Assembly (NCBI GenBank): GCA_016617855.1
Contig: JAECUM010093598.1
Coordinates: 1-64,000 of the forward strand
DNA length: 64,000 bases
Origin: Megalonaias nervosa
Taxonomy: Eukaryota; Mollusca; Bivalvia; Unionida; Unionidae
Reading direction: 5' to 3'
Shown: piece by piece, positions 26,001 to 34,555 of the stretch
How the letters are laid out: each line of letters starts with the position of its first letter
How positions within the stretch are numbered: position 1 is the stretch's first letter
Notes under the pieces: generated by a model
What the model saw: the letters and a program-made list of their open reading frames with translations, nothing else
Told to the model about the DNA's origin: nothing
Database searches by the model: none
Position numbers and translations under genes: made by a program

Positions 26001-29000
26001 ACTTTACCAACCAACAACAGGCTCTATTTGTCAATTTCAAGATTTTAAAATATGGAGTATCATTTCCTAGTTCCAATGCCAAGAAAAATTTATAGCAGAA
26101 AGCCCTGAGCATCACAGCTCTGACTATGACCCAAAATGAGGAGTACCATTATACACTGCCAAACATTTTTGGGTACAAGGAACTTTGCAATTCTATTTAC
26201 AGTATGCAATTATCTGTATCCAAAAATCATATAAAACTTTGATTAATTCTTTTGTATTTATACATCATCAAAAATTGACAAATTTGACAAGTAGTACACA
26301 AAGCACCAGTATAAGCTCGATCTTTGTCAATCCAATGTTTGTCTTTTCTCAACCTGAGCCAAAATCAATCATCTACTCCACTGGTTTACTGAATGTTCAA
26401 AATGAGAATGTTTACCTACTGATTTATCAGGGGACCAAACTCAGACACAAGGGAATTTGTCTGCAACAAGTGCAGTACTTGCTGCACACATATAGAATCT
26501 ATGTTGGAGTTTGGACCGAGACAAGGAAATCCCAGTCAAGGGGTTACATTATTTGTTTCCCCATGAGGTTTGCAGAGTGGGGAGACATATAATGTAACCA
26601 CGCAACTGGGATTTCCTTGTCTCGGCCCAAACCCCAACGTAGATTATTTTTCTCACCCAATATTTTCCTTTAAAGTGAAAAAGAACTCCTCACTTGTGCA
26701 ATATAGTTCACGCGCAAATGTTTACATGCGGTGCATTAATACAAATATGTTAATGAGGACTGTGGCGTGACCATGTCATCTGAAGTACAGAGTTTTTATG
26801 CGTGAGCAAAGAAAAATAACAACATAAAATGTCGCATAGTAATGAGGTATTATCACATTTAATATATGGATGTTATATGAAATTAACAATAAATAATTAA
26901 TATTTATCACAAGAAACTGTTTTATTTTCATCAGTTCCAATTTTGAAAAGTTATGTTGTAAATAATGAAATGATACTGGGTACTCAGCTCTACTGTAGTT
27001 ATACTTAGTACAAGCTGTAACGAAGAGTAACATGTTGCATTAGATTATTCATGGGTAATTAGAGATCTGTGTCACTATCACATATAACTCCCCTTTTCTT
27101 TGGAGGAGGTGAAACTGTTTGTGACATACTTGTGTTGTCCTTAATATTGATTGTAAAATTTCCCCCGTGTATAAAAGACCCTCCAAATACGGACCCTAGC
27201 TGATAACCATGTGCTAACTTTCAAGTTCACGGATTCTTTGAAAATTTATTTTTCTGTCTTGGAAATATGGCAAGTGCTGTAGTGAAATTTGTTTATGGAT
27301 TAATGTGTTGACAGATAAATGATTCCTTCTGGCTGGTAAGTGCATTATTTGTCATTAAATATTATAGGTATATTTTTAATTCAACTGAGCCACAATGGAG
27401 ATGCTTAACAAAATTAGAATAAAGCATGTTTGACATAACACATTTCTGGCTGTTACTAAGTTTTCTGTAGTCGTTAAGAGAGTTGGGAGGCTATGAAGTG
27501 TATAGGTCTATAGTCTATGTGCATGGATCAGTGTTTTCTGTCATAGTTCATTTCACACAGCATTGAAAATTTTATCCTATCTGTAGCACAGTCAATTTTC
27601 AGGTCAGTATCATTAAATGTAGCTAACAGCATATAATTTGTTTCACAAGAAGTATTTAAAACTAGTTAGGTAGTTTTAGCTACATTTAATGATGCTGACC
27701 TGAAAATGTACTGAGCTAGGCCTGCATATAGGATAAAATTGACCATGCCATGTGGAACGAACTAGCATAATACCAAAAAGCTCGACATCGTGTGCATGTG
27801 TGTCTTCGTCTCTCGAGAAATGTTTTTGTATGGTGTATTCTAAAAGATGGATTGACCTTAAGTTACTATGTTTTTGTTATATATCTGTTGTTGTTGCTGT
27901 TTGATTTTAGAACAACTATGTCAGGCACAGCAGAAGACAACAAGGGTTTCCTTTTTTAAAAGTAGTTCTGGGCACATGGACACCTTGACTGAGACAACTG
28001 GTCTGAGATGACTAGACTGAGATAAGAAAAGTAAGGTTAGCAAAGCAGCTAGATTTCTGTGTCGCATGGATGAGAAACATTGGTGCCTGTGCCCATGGCA
28101 GGACAGCAAACATACTTGTGCAGTCAGGCCCTGACCCCAATTTCTACCACGTCACTGGAAATTATAAATGTTATGAAAAATAACATGTAAGACTTTTCTG
28201 AGTAAAGGTTTAAATTTTCATTATGAAAGCAAACATTATATGCCATGGAATTTCTGAAAATAGTGAATTATGGTAAGGATAAAATTTTCAGATATTTATG
28301 GTAACTGAATAAATAAGTAAACAATTTATGACTCCATCAGCAAAAACATATCTTGATCTCTGAATTTTTAATTGGCATTAATATTAATTTTCCCTGCATT
28401 TTTATTCTGTACAATGCAGTATATATTCACTTATAAGGCTTAAATGCTGGGGTGATGCTTGGCTGATGCAGACCTGAGCAGTGTAGGATCTAACCAGTCC
28501 TGGACCTGTCAATCAAAAATGACATTTCAGGCCCTGCATGAAACTGACATACGAAATTATTTGTGCAAACATCTAACAGACAAAAAAATGAACAATGGAA
28601 CATCCTGGATGACTAAATCAAGTATGCCCAATCTGTGAAAAATTCCATCTAGATTTCCATTGCCAATTGTAACAAAATTCACATAGTTATGGGGTCACTG
28701 CTGATGAGGGAAAAACAAAACAAGAGACTCAAGTGGGTTCACCAAGCTTGCACACTATAATGGTTAACCATATCACTATGTAATATTGTAAGAACATAAC
28801 TCTGTGTGAGCTATCTTGCAAACTTTATATCTTGCTGACTTTAAATATTTTACAAAGAACATAGTCTAATAAAAGCTTTATTTTCCAAAGACAATTAATG
28901 TGCTTAGTCAGTTGCTTATTATCAAAGTCATTCATGATCTTGGTGCTAAAAACCTATTTACCAAGTCTTATCAAATCTGGTATCTAGATCTACATTAGTA

Positions 29001-30622
29001 ACAACCTCAGCCATTCAAGATCATCTCATTGATCAAGATCAACAAGTAACACACAGGTAAGATACATCCAGATCATCATAGTATTAGTCTATTGTTGTTG
29101 CTGTTATTGGGTTTAATGCCATTTTTCAGCACAAGATAGGCTATACAAGCCAGCCAGTATAAATGGTGGAGGAAGAACCCTGGAAAACCATGGAAAGAAC
29201 CACTGACCCATGAGAAGCTACTGGCGAGCCTTCTCACGTACCCACACTGCCCGTGCCCGAGACTCGAACCCATGCAGACTGAGGTGAGATGGCAGTGATG
29301 CATAACAGTGAGCGCTTTAGACCACTCAGCCACTTGGGGTCTCCTATTAGTATATTTGTCTATATATCTATTAGTCAACTTGTCTATTAGTCTATTTGTC
29401 TATTACTCTATTTGCCTTATATTTCATGGTCAGAAACACCATTGTTGTAATAAACTCAGCCAATCTGATGCAAGATCTCGTAAAAAATATGGCAGATCTT
29501 GTTCAAAATAAAAATAATTAGATAACATAAGCCTACTTATCAAGTCTGACAAAAAAAAACATTATCAGGAATAGTTGCTCAAATGTTGACAAGATCACCC
29601 AATCAGACACATGAGGACCTCAATAATATGCGTGGATCATCACTCATAATTTTACCCATCTAAATGTTTGAGCATTTATGTCTACATACCAAATTTACTC
29701 CAAATCAAATCAGAAATACAGTGCCTTGAGTAGTAATAGCTCATCCAATTGGATGAGAATCACCTCATTTTAAGATTTGTGGATCTTGCTCTTTGTTGAA
29801 GTCATGTGAGCTATTTATTAAATAGGCCTATATTTAAACTTTGGTCAAAGGTTTTTTTTAAATATGGCCTTTACAGAGAAAACAAGGTCCGCTATTCTGA
29901 TCCAAGACTGCCTTGTGTTTGAAATCTTATTCATTACTGAATTCCTCTGTGAACTTAAAAGTTTTATCAAAACTGGATCAGAAATATAATCTCCAGAGTT
30001 GAAACAAGCTCAGCCAATGAGATACATGAGCAACATTATCAAATTCATGGAGCTCATACTCAAATGTATCTGAGATCTTGATGATATAAACCTATATTCC
30101 AAGTTTGATCACACTGAATCAGAAACATGGTATCCGAAGTGGTAACAAGCAAATGTTGATGGATGGATGATGGATCCTGGGCTATACCGCAAGTCCATTT
30201 GACCTTACAGCCATGTAACTTAACAATACTAGACAATCATGGTGAAATCTGCAGGTAATATTTTTATGAACAGTATGGAAAACTACATACAACACATTCA
30301 AGGTTCTAAATGGGGTTGGTAGGATATGCAGCTTTAATTAATTGTGACCTGTATAAAATGACAGTCAATCAAAGCCAGCCAGTCACCTGGTTATCAAAGT
30401 TAAACATCATTTAAACTACATTTAAAAAAAAAAAAAAAAGGATTTTCATGTTCTATGAAAATAAACTTTCAGCTATATTAAAGAGCATTACCATATTCTA
30501 CTAATCCATTGTCAGATGATGACTCTTTTGGAACAGTTTCAACTGTAGTTTCCATTTTATTTCCTCCTCTTTTTATCTGTGAACAGGAAAGCCTGATAGG
30601 CAGCTTGCCTCAGCAGAATTAT
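5893..30622 (-). CDS. BLOC1S6: BLOC1S6 (pallidin), BLOC-1 subunit 6, four exons, 3' end not seen
   Basis: Pallidin is a small coiled-coil subunit of BLOC-1, the cytosolic complex that sorts cargo from endosomes to lysosome-related organelles. Coding exons on the minus strand are 30555-30492, 23877-23769, 13207-13120 and 5979-5893 (64, 109, 88 and 87 nt). All boundaries are GT-AG and phases match (1, 2, 0), giving 116 codons without a stop. Family-typical stretches include EIFLPNLQKSKSQLNEV (human: YLPDLQRSKQALQEL), SLETVQQENAKF, and EEAKRYYTKLVALKKEM (human: AEAKHYHAKLVNIRKEM). The basic C-terminal tail of about 45-50 residues found in relatives is missing and is probably left of the window. 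A splice acceptor precedes exon 1, so a noncoding exon lies further right. Introns of 6.6, 10.6 and 7.1 kb are filled with transposons. Confidence 0.9.
5980..6997. other. BLOC1S6 intron 3, unassigned AT-rich stretch
   Basis: No coding or repeat structure recognised; many homopolymer runs. Confidence 0.5.
6998..7135. repeat. Tandem array, about 36-37-bp unit, four copies
   Basis: GACCATATGGCATCTTGTCAG recurs four times with changes, separated by a CCATTGTGGCACA-type linker; the last copy is the most diverged. Confidence 0.8.
7693..10698 (-). pseudogene. hAT-like transposase with BED zinc finger, three exons, inactivated
   Basis: Three exons on the minus strand, 10698-10534, 10101-9237 and 9009-7693, are joined by good GT-AG sites (CCAAAG/GTAAGA; CTGTTTCTAG; ACAG/GTATAA; TTTGTTTCAG) and would encode about 780 residues. 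Exon 1 encodes a BED-type finger: CTLC spacing, then ALTSHAKG, completed across the splice by YKHQQ. Exon 2 has a transposase-core-like region (LLFDETLN). Exon 3 ends with the hAT dimerisation signature HGQATVERGFSVNK and a charged coiled coil. It is inactive: frame change near 10663, TAA at about 9508-9506, frame change near 8810, TAA at 8493-8491, TGA at 7782-7780. Reading past the last stop continues a plausible charged tail to 7693. Family membership is firm; a function in this copy is excluded by the breaks. Confidence 0.87.
10900..11415. repeat. About 85-bp direct duplication flanking an (AAT)n-headed insert
   Basis: A block at about 10905-10994 (containing CGACTACATCCGAATCTAAC with a few changes) recurs at about 11325-11416. 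Between them lies an (AAT)n run (about 10996-11033) followed by GACTTTGTATAGCGCC and about 290 bases of unknown sequence. The block is near the right end of the hAT-like element. The two copies differ at roughly 15-20 percent of sites by eye. Confidence 0.7.
10996..11033. repeat. (AAT)n microsatellite
   Basis: About 12 uninterrupted AAT units, followed by the TATAGCGCC...AGTGCTTTA motif that often accompanies such runs in aquatic invertebrate repeats. Confidence 0.9.
11789..11948. repeat. Tandem array, 40-bp unit, four copies
   Basis: Four nearly identical 40-base units starting ATCAACCAGTCTGTCAAAAA and ending in AACATACAAT. Confidence 0.93.
12018..12299. repeat. Tandem array, 47-bp unit, six copies
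   Basis: GTCAGAAATGGGTACCATG recurs at 12018, 12065, 12112, 12159, 12206 and 12253, an exact 47-base period. Confidence 0.93.
12320..12580 (-). mobile_element. tRNA-derived SINE, family A, copy 1
   Basis: Read on the minus strand it opens with a tRNA-Leu/Ser-like head: A box GAGTGGCCGAGTGGTCTAAAG and B box GGGTTCGAGTCTC. An unrelated body follows, ending in a (CAA)n tail (the TTG run on the plus strand). It is flanked by the 13-bp direct repeat TCATCTCAAATTG at 12307-12319 and 12581-12593, the mark of LINE-mediated insertion. There is no complete tRNA fold, so it is not a tRNA gene. Confidence 0.93.
12619..12885. repeat. Degenerate minisatellite, about 18-bp unit
   Basis: Roughly 14 copies of GGACCATGCTATAGTGAA-like units, alternating with GGATGATGCTATATGAAG. 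Confidence 0.75.
13120..13207 (-). CDS. BLOC1S6: BLOC1S6 coding exon 3
   Basis: An 88-nt exon with acceptor TTTTAG/GCAAAG and donor ACC/GTAAGT. It completes a codon begun in exon 2 and then encodes 29 residues from QSQAISLETVQQENAKF to TVKEITAT. This matches the coiled-coil core of pallidin (human QNQVVLLDTLEQEISKF) and leads in phase into exon 4. Confidence 0.92.
13208..14370. other. BLOC1S6 intron 2, unassigned stretch
   Basis: No gene or repeat recognised. A possible minus-strand mini-exon near 13321-13370 has splice-like edges but does not match pallidin or the required phase. Confidence 0.45.
14381..14630 (+). mobile_element. tRNA-derived SINE, family A, copy 2
   Basis: Same family as 12320-12580, in plus orientation: GAGTGGCCGAGTGGTCTAAAG (A box) and GTGGGTTCGAGTCTC (B box), body, and an ACAACAACAA tail. 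It is flanked by GTCTGCAA at 14371-14378 and 14631-14638. Confidence 0.92.
14709..15443. mobile_element. TA-flanked MITE, family E, copy 1
   Basis: The terminal inverted repeats are GTCTGACTATACCTCCCC on the left and, read inward, GTCTGACCATACCTCCCC on the right, followed by TTTGTTTGTA. TA flanks both sides (14707-14708, 15444-15445). No long frame is present. The second copy is at 37495-38200. TA duplication suggests mobilisation by a Tc1/mariner-type transposase (inference). Confidence 0.87.
15550..15740. repeat. DIRS copy A inverted terminal repeat, left
   Basis: The sequence starting CCAATCATAATACC and containing GGAGAACTACTACTACC, TAAAAGTTGTCTACCAACC and TCAGGCAGAGTGATC is repeated in reverse complement at 23230-23445, with about 15 percent differences plus small gaps by eye. 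Confidence 0.85.
15780..15885. repeat. DIRS copy A internal complementary region (candidate)
   Basis: TATTATGATTGGGTATGTA near 15785 and TACCTAATCATAATACC near 15855 are the terminal-repeat start in opposite orientations, about 70 bases apart. This arrangement matches the circular-junction template of DIRS elements. Confidence 0.6.
16047..16286. repeat. Tandem array, 48-bp unit, five copies
   Basis: CTTAAGAAACCGTCAATCGA followed by CCTGTAAGGGTGACCTGTTC recurs at 48-base spacing with few changes. It lies between the recombinase remnant and the 3' terminal repeat of DIRS copy A. Confidence 0.92.
16494..16592. repeat. Tandem array, 30-bp unit, three copies
   Basis: CACTTAATCCATGATGAGAT is present three times at exact 30-base spacing, each followed by AGTCTA. 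Confidence 0.92.
16660..17377 (-). pseudogene. DIRS copy A tyrosine recombinase, broken
   Basis: Minus-strand frames encode a recombinase-like start (KSKWHVFTQWCTDEQ), then [31 protein letters not shown], and ALKWYLNRK near 16690. The order and motifs match the recombinase of DIRS-type retrotransposons, which circularise and insert cDNA without an integrase. The pieces lie in different frames with several stops, so the protein is not made. The same motifs in the same order appear in copy B at 56190-56820. Confidence 0.78.
17430..19085 (-). pseudogene. DIRS copy A reverse transcriptase-RNase H, broken
   Basis: A conserved lead-in, GGRLQFFAAEWDKI, lies near 18960-18920. The reverse transcriptase core follows with DFTISVHVKDAYPHLPIHK (18620-18565; motif A is DAY) and FVRFAYN, then a frame change and PWIFTHLMNQVMAHV, then LTNLGFFTFEENS. 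The stretch after it (18150-17430), where RNase H is expected, is shredded by stops. Motif order is that of DIRS elements. No intact catalytic YxDD box was located by eye. Confidence 0.75.
19316..19980 (-). pseudogene. Probable DIRS copy A gag-like region
   Basis: A 110-codon minus-strand frame (19648-19316) and broken frames to its right lie where gag is expected. I see no diagnostic motif; the call rests on position upstream of the RT only. Confidence 0.4.
19998..20109. repeat. Tandem array, 28-bp unit, four copies
   Basis: GGCCATCTGTGTGGGGAGTA followed by TGTCAATA is repeated four times. Confidence 0.92.
20110..21407. other. DIRS copy A 5' region, unassigned
   Basis: No recognisable domain. 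Two related blocks (about 20805-20900 and 21290-21390) share CCAAGGCTAAGG/CCTTGGAATAG and ACTCACCTGTTTGTACC-like stretches, which suggests an old duplication. Confidence 0.4.
21408..22988. mobile_element. pogo/Tigger-like non-autonomous element
   Basis: The ends are CACCACTCCCTCGATAACTCG and, inverted, CACCTCTCCCTTGATAACTCG, flanked by TA at 21406-21407 and 22989-22990. A second inner motif, CCCGCTTATAATGCGG/CCCTCGCTTATAGTGCGG, is shared by both ends. There is no transposase frame in 1581 bp. The CTCGATAACTCG end type is common in pogo/Tigger members of Tc1/mariner. It is nested in DIRS copy A, so it is the younger insertion. Confidence 0.87.
22547..22621. repeat. 75-bp foldback inside the pogo-like element
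   Basis: TTAGTCTGGTTCCC is repeated inverted (GGGAACCAGACTAA) at the other end, and CTCCG/CTCCGG motifs follow inward on each side. Confidence 0.75.
23230..23445. repeat. DIRS copy A inverted terminal repeat, right
   Basis: Reverse complement of 15550-15740, from TTATGATTGGGTAA inward through AGGTAGTAGTAGTTCTCCTA and GATCACTCTGCCTGACCACC. Confidence 0.85.
23573..23765 (+). mobile_element. tRNA-derived SINE, family B
   Basis: The tRNA-like head has an A box GATGGCTCAGTGGCTAAGG and a B box GTGGGTTTAATTCCCACC. The body has CCTTGTACAAGACACTTTAC, a motif frequent in invertebrate SINEs, and it ends in an AAACCAAACCAAAC tail. It lies 4 bases from the 3' edge of BLOC1S6 exon 2. Only one copy is seen. 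Confidence 0.85.
23769..23877 (-). CDS. BLOC1S6: BLOC1S6 coding exon 2
   Basis: A 109-nt exon with acceptor GATTTACAG/AAAGC and donor GTGTT/GTAAG. It completes the codon split from exon 1 and encodes 35 residues, SSVPVDPRVIECMAHGV then MEIFLPNLQKSKSQLNEV, ending two bases into a Leu codon finished by exon 3. The LPNLQKSK stretch is the pallidin hallmark (human LPDLQRSK). The SINE insertion almost touches its donor. Confidence 0.93.
24000..24140. repeat. Tandem array, about 47-bp unit, three copies
   Basis: AAGAAGTTATGTTTCTAAAA then CCATT recurs three times, the last with an extra T. Confidence 0.85.
24340..24560. mobile_element. Two-hairpin foldback element, family D, diverged copy
   Basis: It shares AAACTGCACAGACCCAGATC, TGCATTATGTGATAG and an ATATACTCATTAGTCAAG end with the copy at 24750-24959. 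It is more diverged and rearranged. Confidence 0.55.
24750..24959. mobile_element. Two-hairpin foldback element, family D
   Basis: The outer ends are CTTATAAGTCAAGTCCAATTG and its inverted relative near 24925-24945 (AATTTGACTTGACTTGTGAG). Inside, AAACTGCACAGACCCAGATC pairs with GGGTCTGTGCAGTTT, and AACAAACAATATA pairs with TATATTGTTTG. It therefore folds as two hairpins within an outer stem. There is no coding capacity. Confidence 0.78.
25397..25800. repeat. Tandem array, 45-bp unit, about nine copies
   Basis: GTCCATTTTAAATGGGTTCC then CATATACAGTATTTAACTAC repeats at 45-base spacing. Each unit carries the near-palindrome CCATTTTAAATGG. Confidence 0.92.
25801..26490. other. BLOC1S6 intron 1, unassigned
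   Basis: No gene supported; the 135-codon plus frame beginning at 26185 runs into the palindrome at 26491-26648 and resembles nothing known. Confidence 0.45.
26491..26648. mobile_element. Long palindromic foldback element
   Basis: Arms of about 60 bases: left GTTTGGACCGAGACAAGGAA then ATCCCAGT and GGGGTTACATTAT; right, inverted, with only a few mismatches. The loop is about 35 bases. The outermost shared bases are AATCTATGTTGG and CCAACGTAGATT. Confidence 0.85.
26649..27545. other. Unassigned intron sequence
   Basis: Nothing recognised on either strand. Confidence 0.4.
27546..27762. repeat. Inverted repeat, about 80-bp arms
   Basis: Left arm 27546-27624 and right arm 27678-27762 pair through ATTTTATCCTAT, TTTTCAGGTCAG and ATCATTAAATGTAGCT, with one insertion of about 5 bases. 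The loop is about 53 bases. It could be a MITE or an expressed hairpin. Confidence 0.82.
27763..28869. other. Unassigned intron sequence
   Basis: No gene or clear repeat seen. Confidence 0.4.
28870..30200. repeat. Diverged dispersed-tandem repeat, about 140-bp period
   Basis: CAGCCAAT-G-GAT-like motifs near 29013, 29458, 29598, 29741 and 30012, with CCAAGT-TGATCA and CAGAAAxA motifs between, recur at about 140 bases or multiples once the SINE at 29088-29343 is removed. Divergence is high. Confidence 0.5.
29088..29343 (-). mobile_element. tRNA-derived SINE, family A, copy 3
   Basis: On the minus strand: A box CAAGTGGCTGAGTGGTCTAAAG, B box GGGTTCGAGTCTCGG, the same body as 12320-12580, and an ACAACAATAG tail. 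Flanks share TATTAGT-TATT on both sides, an imperfect target duplication. Confidence 0.9.
30492..30555 (-). CDS. BLOC1S6: BLOC1S6 coding exon 1
   Basis: Twenty-one codons (METTVETVPKESSSDNGLVEY) plus one base, followed by GTAATG. The start is AAATAAAATGG, and no upstream ATG is seen in this exon. The N-terminus is variable in this family; assignment rests on the exact phase match with exon 2. The exon opens at 30622 after a TTTTTTTCAG acceptor, leaving 67 bases of 5' UTR here, so transcription starts further right. Confidence 0.82.
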
Positions 30623-30989
30623 CTGAAAAAAAGGATGAAATGGCACAATCAACTCATTTTATGTTTATGAAGGTAACCAAAGAAAAAAAACAAAAATAAG
30701 TTAATGGAAGCATTATATCCCTACATTTCCAAGAAATGACTCTTCGGGTAAGGCCTGACACAAGGGCAAATTGACTTTTGGGGTAAGACCTTACACAGGG
30801 GTCAATGCTGCAACACCATGAATGTGTATTTTCCTCTTCATACCAAGTAATTGTGTATGTCAAGTATGGTAAGGGGGGGGGGGCGGATTTTGATATCTTC
30901 CAAGTAATTACCAGGATCAAGTCTCTCTACATGACCCAGAACACGCATTTGGATGCACATGTGAATATAACTCCTTACAGCCATTAAAT

Positions 30990-32352
30990 ATATAGTACAC
31001 GGCTATTTGATAAATGTAAACAGTACATGACTGGTTGGTAAATGTATACAGTATATGGCTATTTGGTAAATGTATACAGTACATGGCTATTTTATAAATG
31101 TATACAGTACATGGCTATTTTATAAATGTATACAGTACATGACTAGTTTGTAAATGTATACGGTACATGGCTATTTGGTGAATGTATACAGTACATGGCT
31201 ATTTGGTAAATGTATGCAGTATATGGCTATTTTATAAATGTATACAGTACATGACTAGTTCATAAATGTACACAGTACATGGCTATTTGGTAAATGTATA
31301 CAGTACATGGCTATTTGGTAAATGTATACAGTACATGGCTATTTTATAAATGTATACAGTACATGACTAGTTCGTAAATGTATACAGTACATGGCTATTC
31401 GGTAAATGTATACAGTACATGGCTATTTGGTAAAAGTATACAGTACATGGTTAATTTGGTAAATGTATACATGGCTATACATGGCTATTTGATAAATGTA
31501 TACAGTACATGGCTATTTGGTAAATGTATACAGTACATGACTATTTGGTAAATGTATATAGTACATGACTATTTGGTAAATGTATATAGTACATGACTAT
31601 TTGGTAAATGTATACAGTACATAGCTATCTGGTAAATGTATACAGTACATGACTATTTGGTAAATGTATACAGTACATGCCTATTTGGTAAATGTATACA
31701 ATACATGGCTATTTGGTAAATGTATACAGTACATGGCTATTTTATAAATGTATACAATACATGGCTATTTTATAAATGTATACAATACATGCCTATTTGG
31801 TAAATGTATACAGTCATTGACTATTTTATAAATGTATACAATACATGGCTATTTGGTAAATGTATACAATACATTGCTATTTGGTAAATGCATAAAGTAC
31901 ATGACTATTTTATAAATGTATACAATACATGGCTTTTTTATAAATGTATACAGTACATGACTATTTGGTAAATGTATACAATACATGCCTATTTGGTAAA
32001 TGTATACAATACATGGCTATTTGGTAAATGTATACAGTACATGGCTATTTTATAAATCTATACAATACATGGCTATTTTATAAATGTATACAATACATGG
32101 CTATTTGGTAGATGCATACAGTACATGACTATTTTATAAATGTATACAATACATGCCTATTTGGTAAATGTATACAATACATGGCTATTTGGTAAATGTA
32201 TACAGTCATTGACTATTTGATAAATGTATACAATACATGGCTATTTGGTAAATGTATACAGTCATTGACTATTTTATAAATGTATACAATACATGGCTAT
32301 TTGATAAATGTATACAATACATGGCTATTTGATAAATGTATACAATACATGG
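30990..32352. repeat. Large minisatellite, 28-bp unit, about 48 copies
   Basis: ACATGGCTATTTGGTAAATG followed by TATACAGT is repeated for 1.36 kb. Two main variants alternate in blocks: GGCTATTTGGTAAATG and GGCTATTTTATAAATG, with ACAATACATG replacing ACAGTACATG mainly in the right half. It lies upstream of BLOC1S6 coding exon 1, probably in its first intron. Confidence 0.96.
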
Positions 32353-33188
32353 CTTTAGAGGTAGAATAAGGAAATATAAACATCCAGCATAAGGCAAATT
32401 ATTTCAGGGTAATTTTCTTGACACAATAAAAGTTAAGTAATTGTAATTAAAATCAGAGTCTAGTACTGAATGCATTATATGTGGCTTAAAAATGTTTTCA
32501 TTTTGAATACCAACAAAAAAAGCTCAAAAAGAGGTTGAATAATGGGAAAAGTTCTTTTTCAGACAAATGGGGTGTCTTGGACACATCTGACAGTGCATCC
32601 TGTAAATCCTATTATTTTCTGTCAGACATGGGGATCTAAAAATGATTTGTTTAAAAAAATTTTTTTTTAAATGATCCACATGTGCTGTACTCAGTTCAAA
32701 AAGGACCATGTGTACAAAATGAGGGTCACATGGCCAGGGGAGAAGGTCTGCTAAAAAGTATTGATTTTTTTCTGTGTGTCAATCTGTTATTGAAATTTTA
32801 AGTAAGTATAGAATATAATCTTGGTGAATACTTTTGGTACTTCCAAACTTTACACTTTCATTGTGTATATATTATAATTTGCCTTGTATCATAGTTGTCT
32901 CATTAAGAATGACTAAGTGACTTTATTACATGCATTTTGCTATAAATGGAAAAATGTACATAATTTGTACAAAAACTGCTTAAATCAAAATTTATTTTGC
33001 TTTTCTATTATTAGTCGCACACAAGCAAATCAAAATACACTGATCTTCATGACTATCATGGTAAAAATAAGTATTTCAGTGGTTTCTAGTAACCCCCTTC
33101 AAATATGTGACGAGCTGTAGTTCCACATCAACAAACAAGTTTTTCTCTGGCTTTTCTTCTGAATTACTGGTGGCTGTCAAAAAAATAA
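32353..33188. other. Unassigned intergenic or 5' intron sequence
   Basis: No gene supported. Confidence 0.4.
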
Positions 33189-33372
33189 GGCAGAGAACAA
33201 CCTGTTGGTCTACAACTGTACAGTACAACAACCAGTATACCATAAGGGAAAAAAAGGCAGAGAACAACTTGTTGGTCTACAATTGTAAAGTACAACAACC
33301 AGTATACCACAAGGGAAAAATAGGCAGAGAACAACTTGTTGGTCTACAACTGTACAGTACAACAACCACAAG
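33189..33372. repeat. Tandem array, 67-bp unit, about 2.8 copies
   Basis: GGCAGAGAACAACTTGTTGG starts copies at 33189, 33256 and 33323, separated by exactly 67 bases. Confidence 0.92.
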
Positions 33373-34555
33373 GAATCCCAAGCATACATTTTAGACCCAA
33401 AATTAGCTCTCCTCTTTTACCAGAAATGTCAGAAAAAAAATTATAAAAAAAACCACTCAATTCTGACACTACCCTACTTTGATGAAGTTTCATAAATGCA
33501 CAGTTATCAAGAGAACGTGTCTTTCATTGACATCATAGCCATAACATTTGTTTACACAGATCAACATCATCATGCAAACAGAAATATTTGTCAAAAGTCC
33601 TTTTATTATCATTTGTGAAAAGAAAAAAAGATACATACCATGAAAAAACTGCATTCCACTAATTCTTTTTTTTATCCAATCAGTAAGTGCTCATAAAAAT
33701 CCTTATCAGCTATTCTGACAGGGCAAACCAACTTCCCACCATGACACACATCCAGTCTGCTACTCAACTTGTATTAGCCACATGACTCGCAGCTGATAAC
33801 TGTATCATTAATACCATTTTGAACTATACATCATATTATAATTCTTTATAAGGCTCTGTCACTACTGATATTCTGAGGTGCTTCTATTGTTTAATATTAT
33901 AATTTGTAGAAATTTGCATGAAACACAATTACATAATAAATTTCATAAATAAATCAGCATCCTGTTTATTATTTCTTAATTTAAAAGATTCAAGTATGAT
34001 TTTCTATCTGATAAATAAGCAATTTTACTTTAACAGTAAATTTTCAATCATCCTTTAAGAGAATTTCAATATTTAACTAATTTTGACCAATTTATGATTT
34101 ACACACTGCAGACATCATAGTGATATGACTGAAAATTTTTTAAAGCTACGTCAAAAATCCAAATTACAAACACAATCACACACAAAATTGATTTGATAAT
34201 GGTAAGAATTACAATGAATAAAATTAAAACCATCTCCTGTAACATTATGTCTTCTGTCTAATTATTTGCACTTTTAGAGAGGTAAGGTATGAAGGATCAA
34301 AAGCAGTTTTAAAGTTCCAAAGACAAAACAAAGAGTGAGGCACCGCATATATTCACAGTGCTGAATAAGCACTGGAAAACAGTCATACATTAAATCTATT
34401 TTTTTTAAAATCATAAGTAAACAATTTTATCATTATACAAACATGATTTTCCCCAATTTAATTATTTTAGCTTTTGCGACAAGATCTTTTGCAAAATAAG
34501 TGATTGTCTTTGTGTTTTGTTTTTTTTAAATTTAGCTCTAGTTTTAGTCATATCG
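33373..34555. other. Unassigned intergenic sequence
   Basis: AT-rich, with no frames or repeats I can name. It could hide the noncoding first exon of BLOC1S6. Confidence 0.4.

Noticed and set aside
26185..26592. 135-codon plus frame
   Set aside because: It crosses the palindrome at 26491-26648, has no homology I recognise and no splice context.
30990..32352. Possible CRISPR-like array
   Set aside because: Contiguous 28-bp minisatellite with no spacers.
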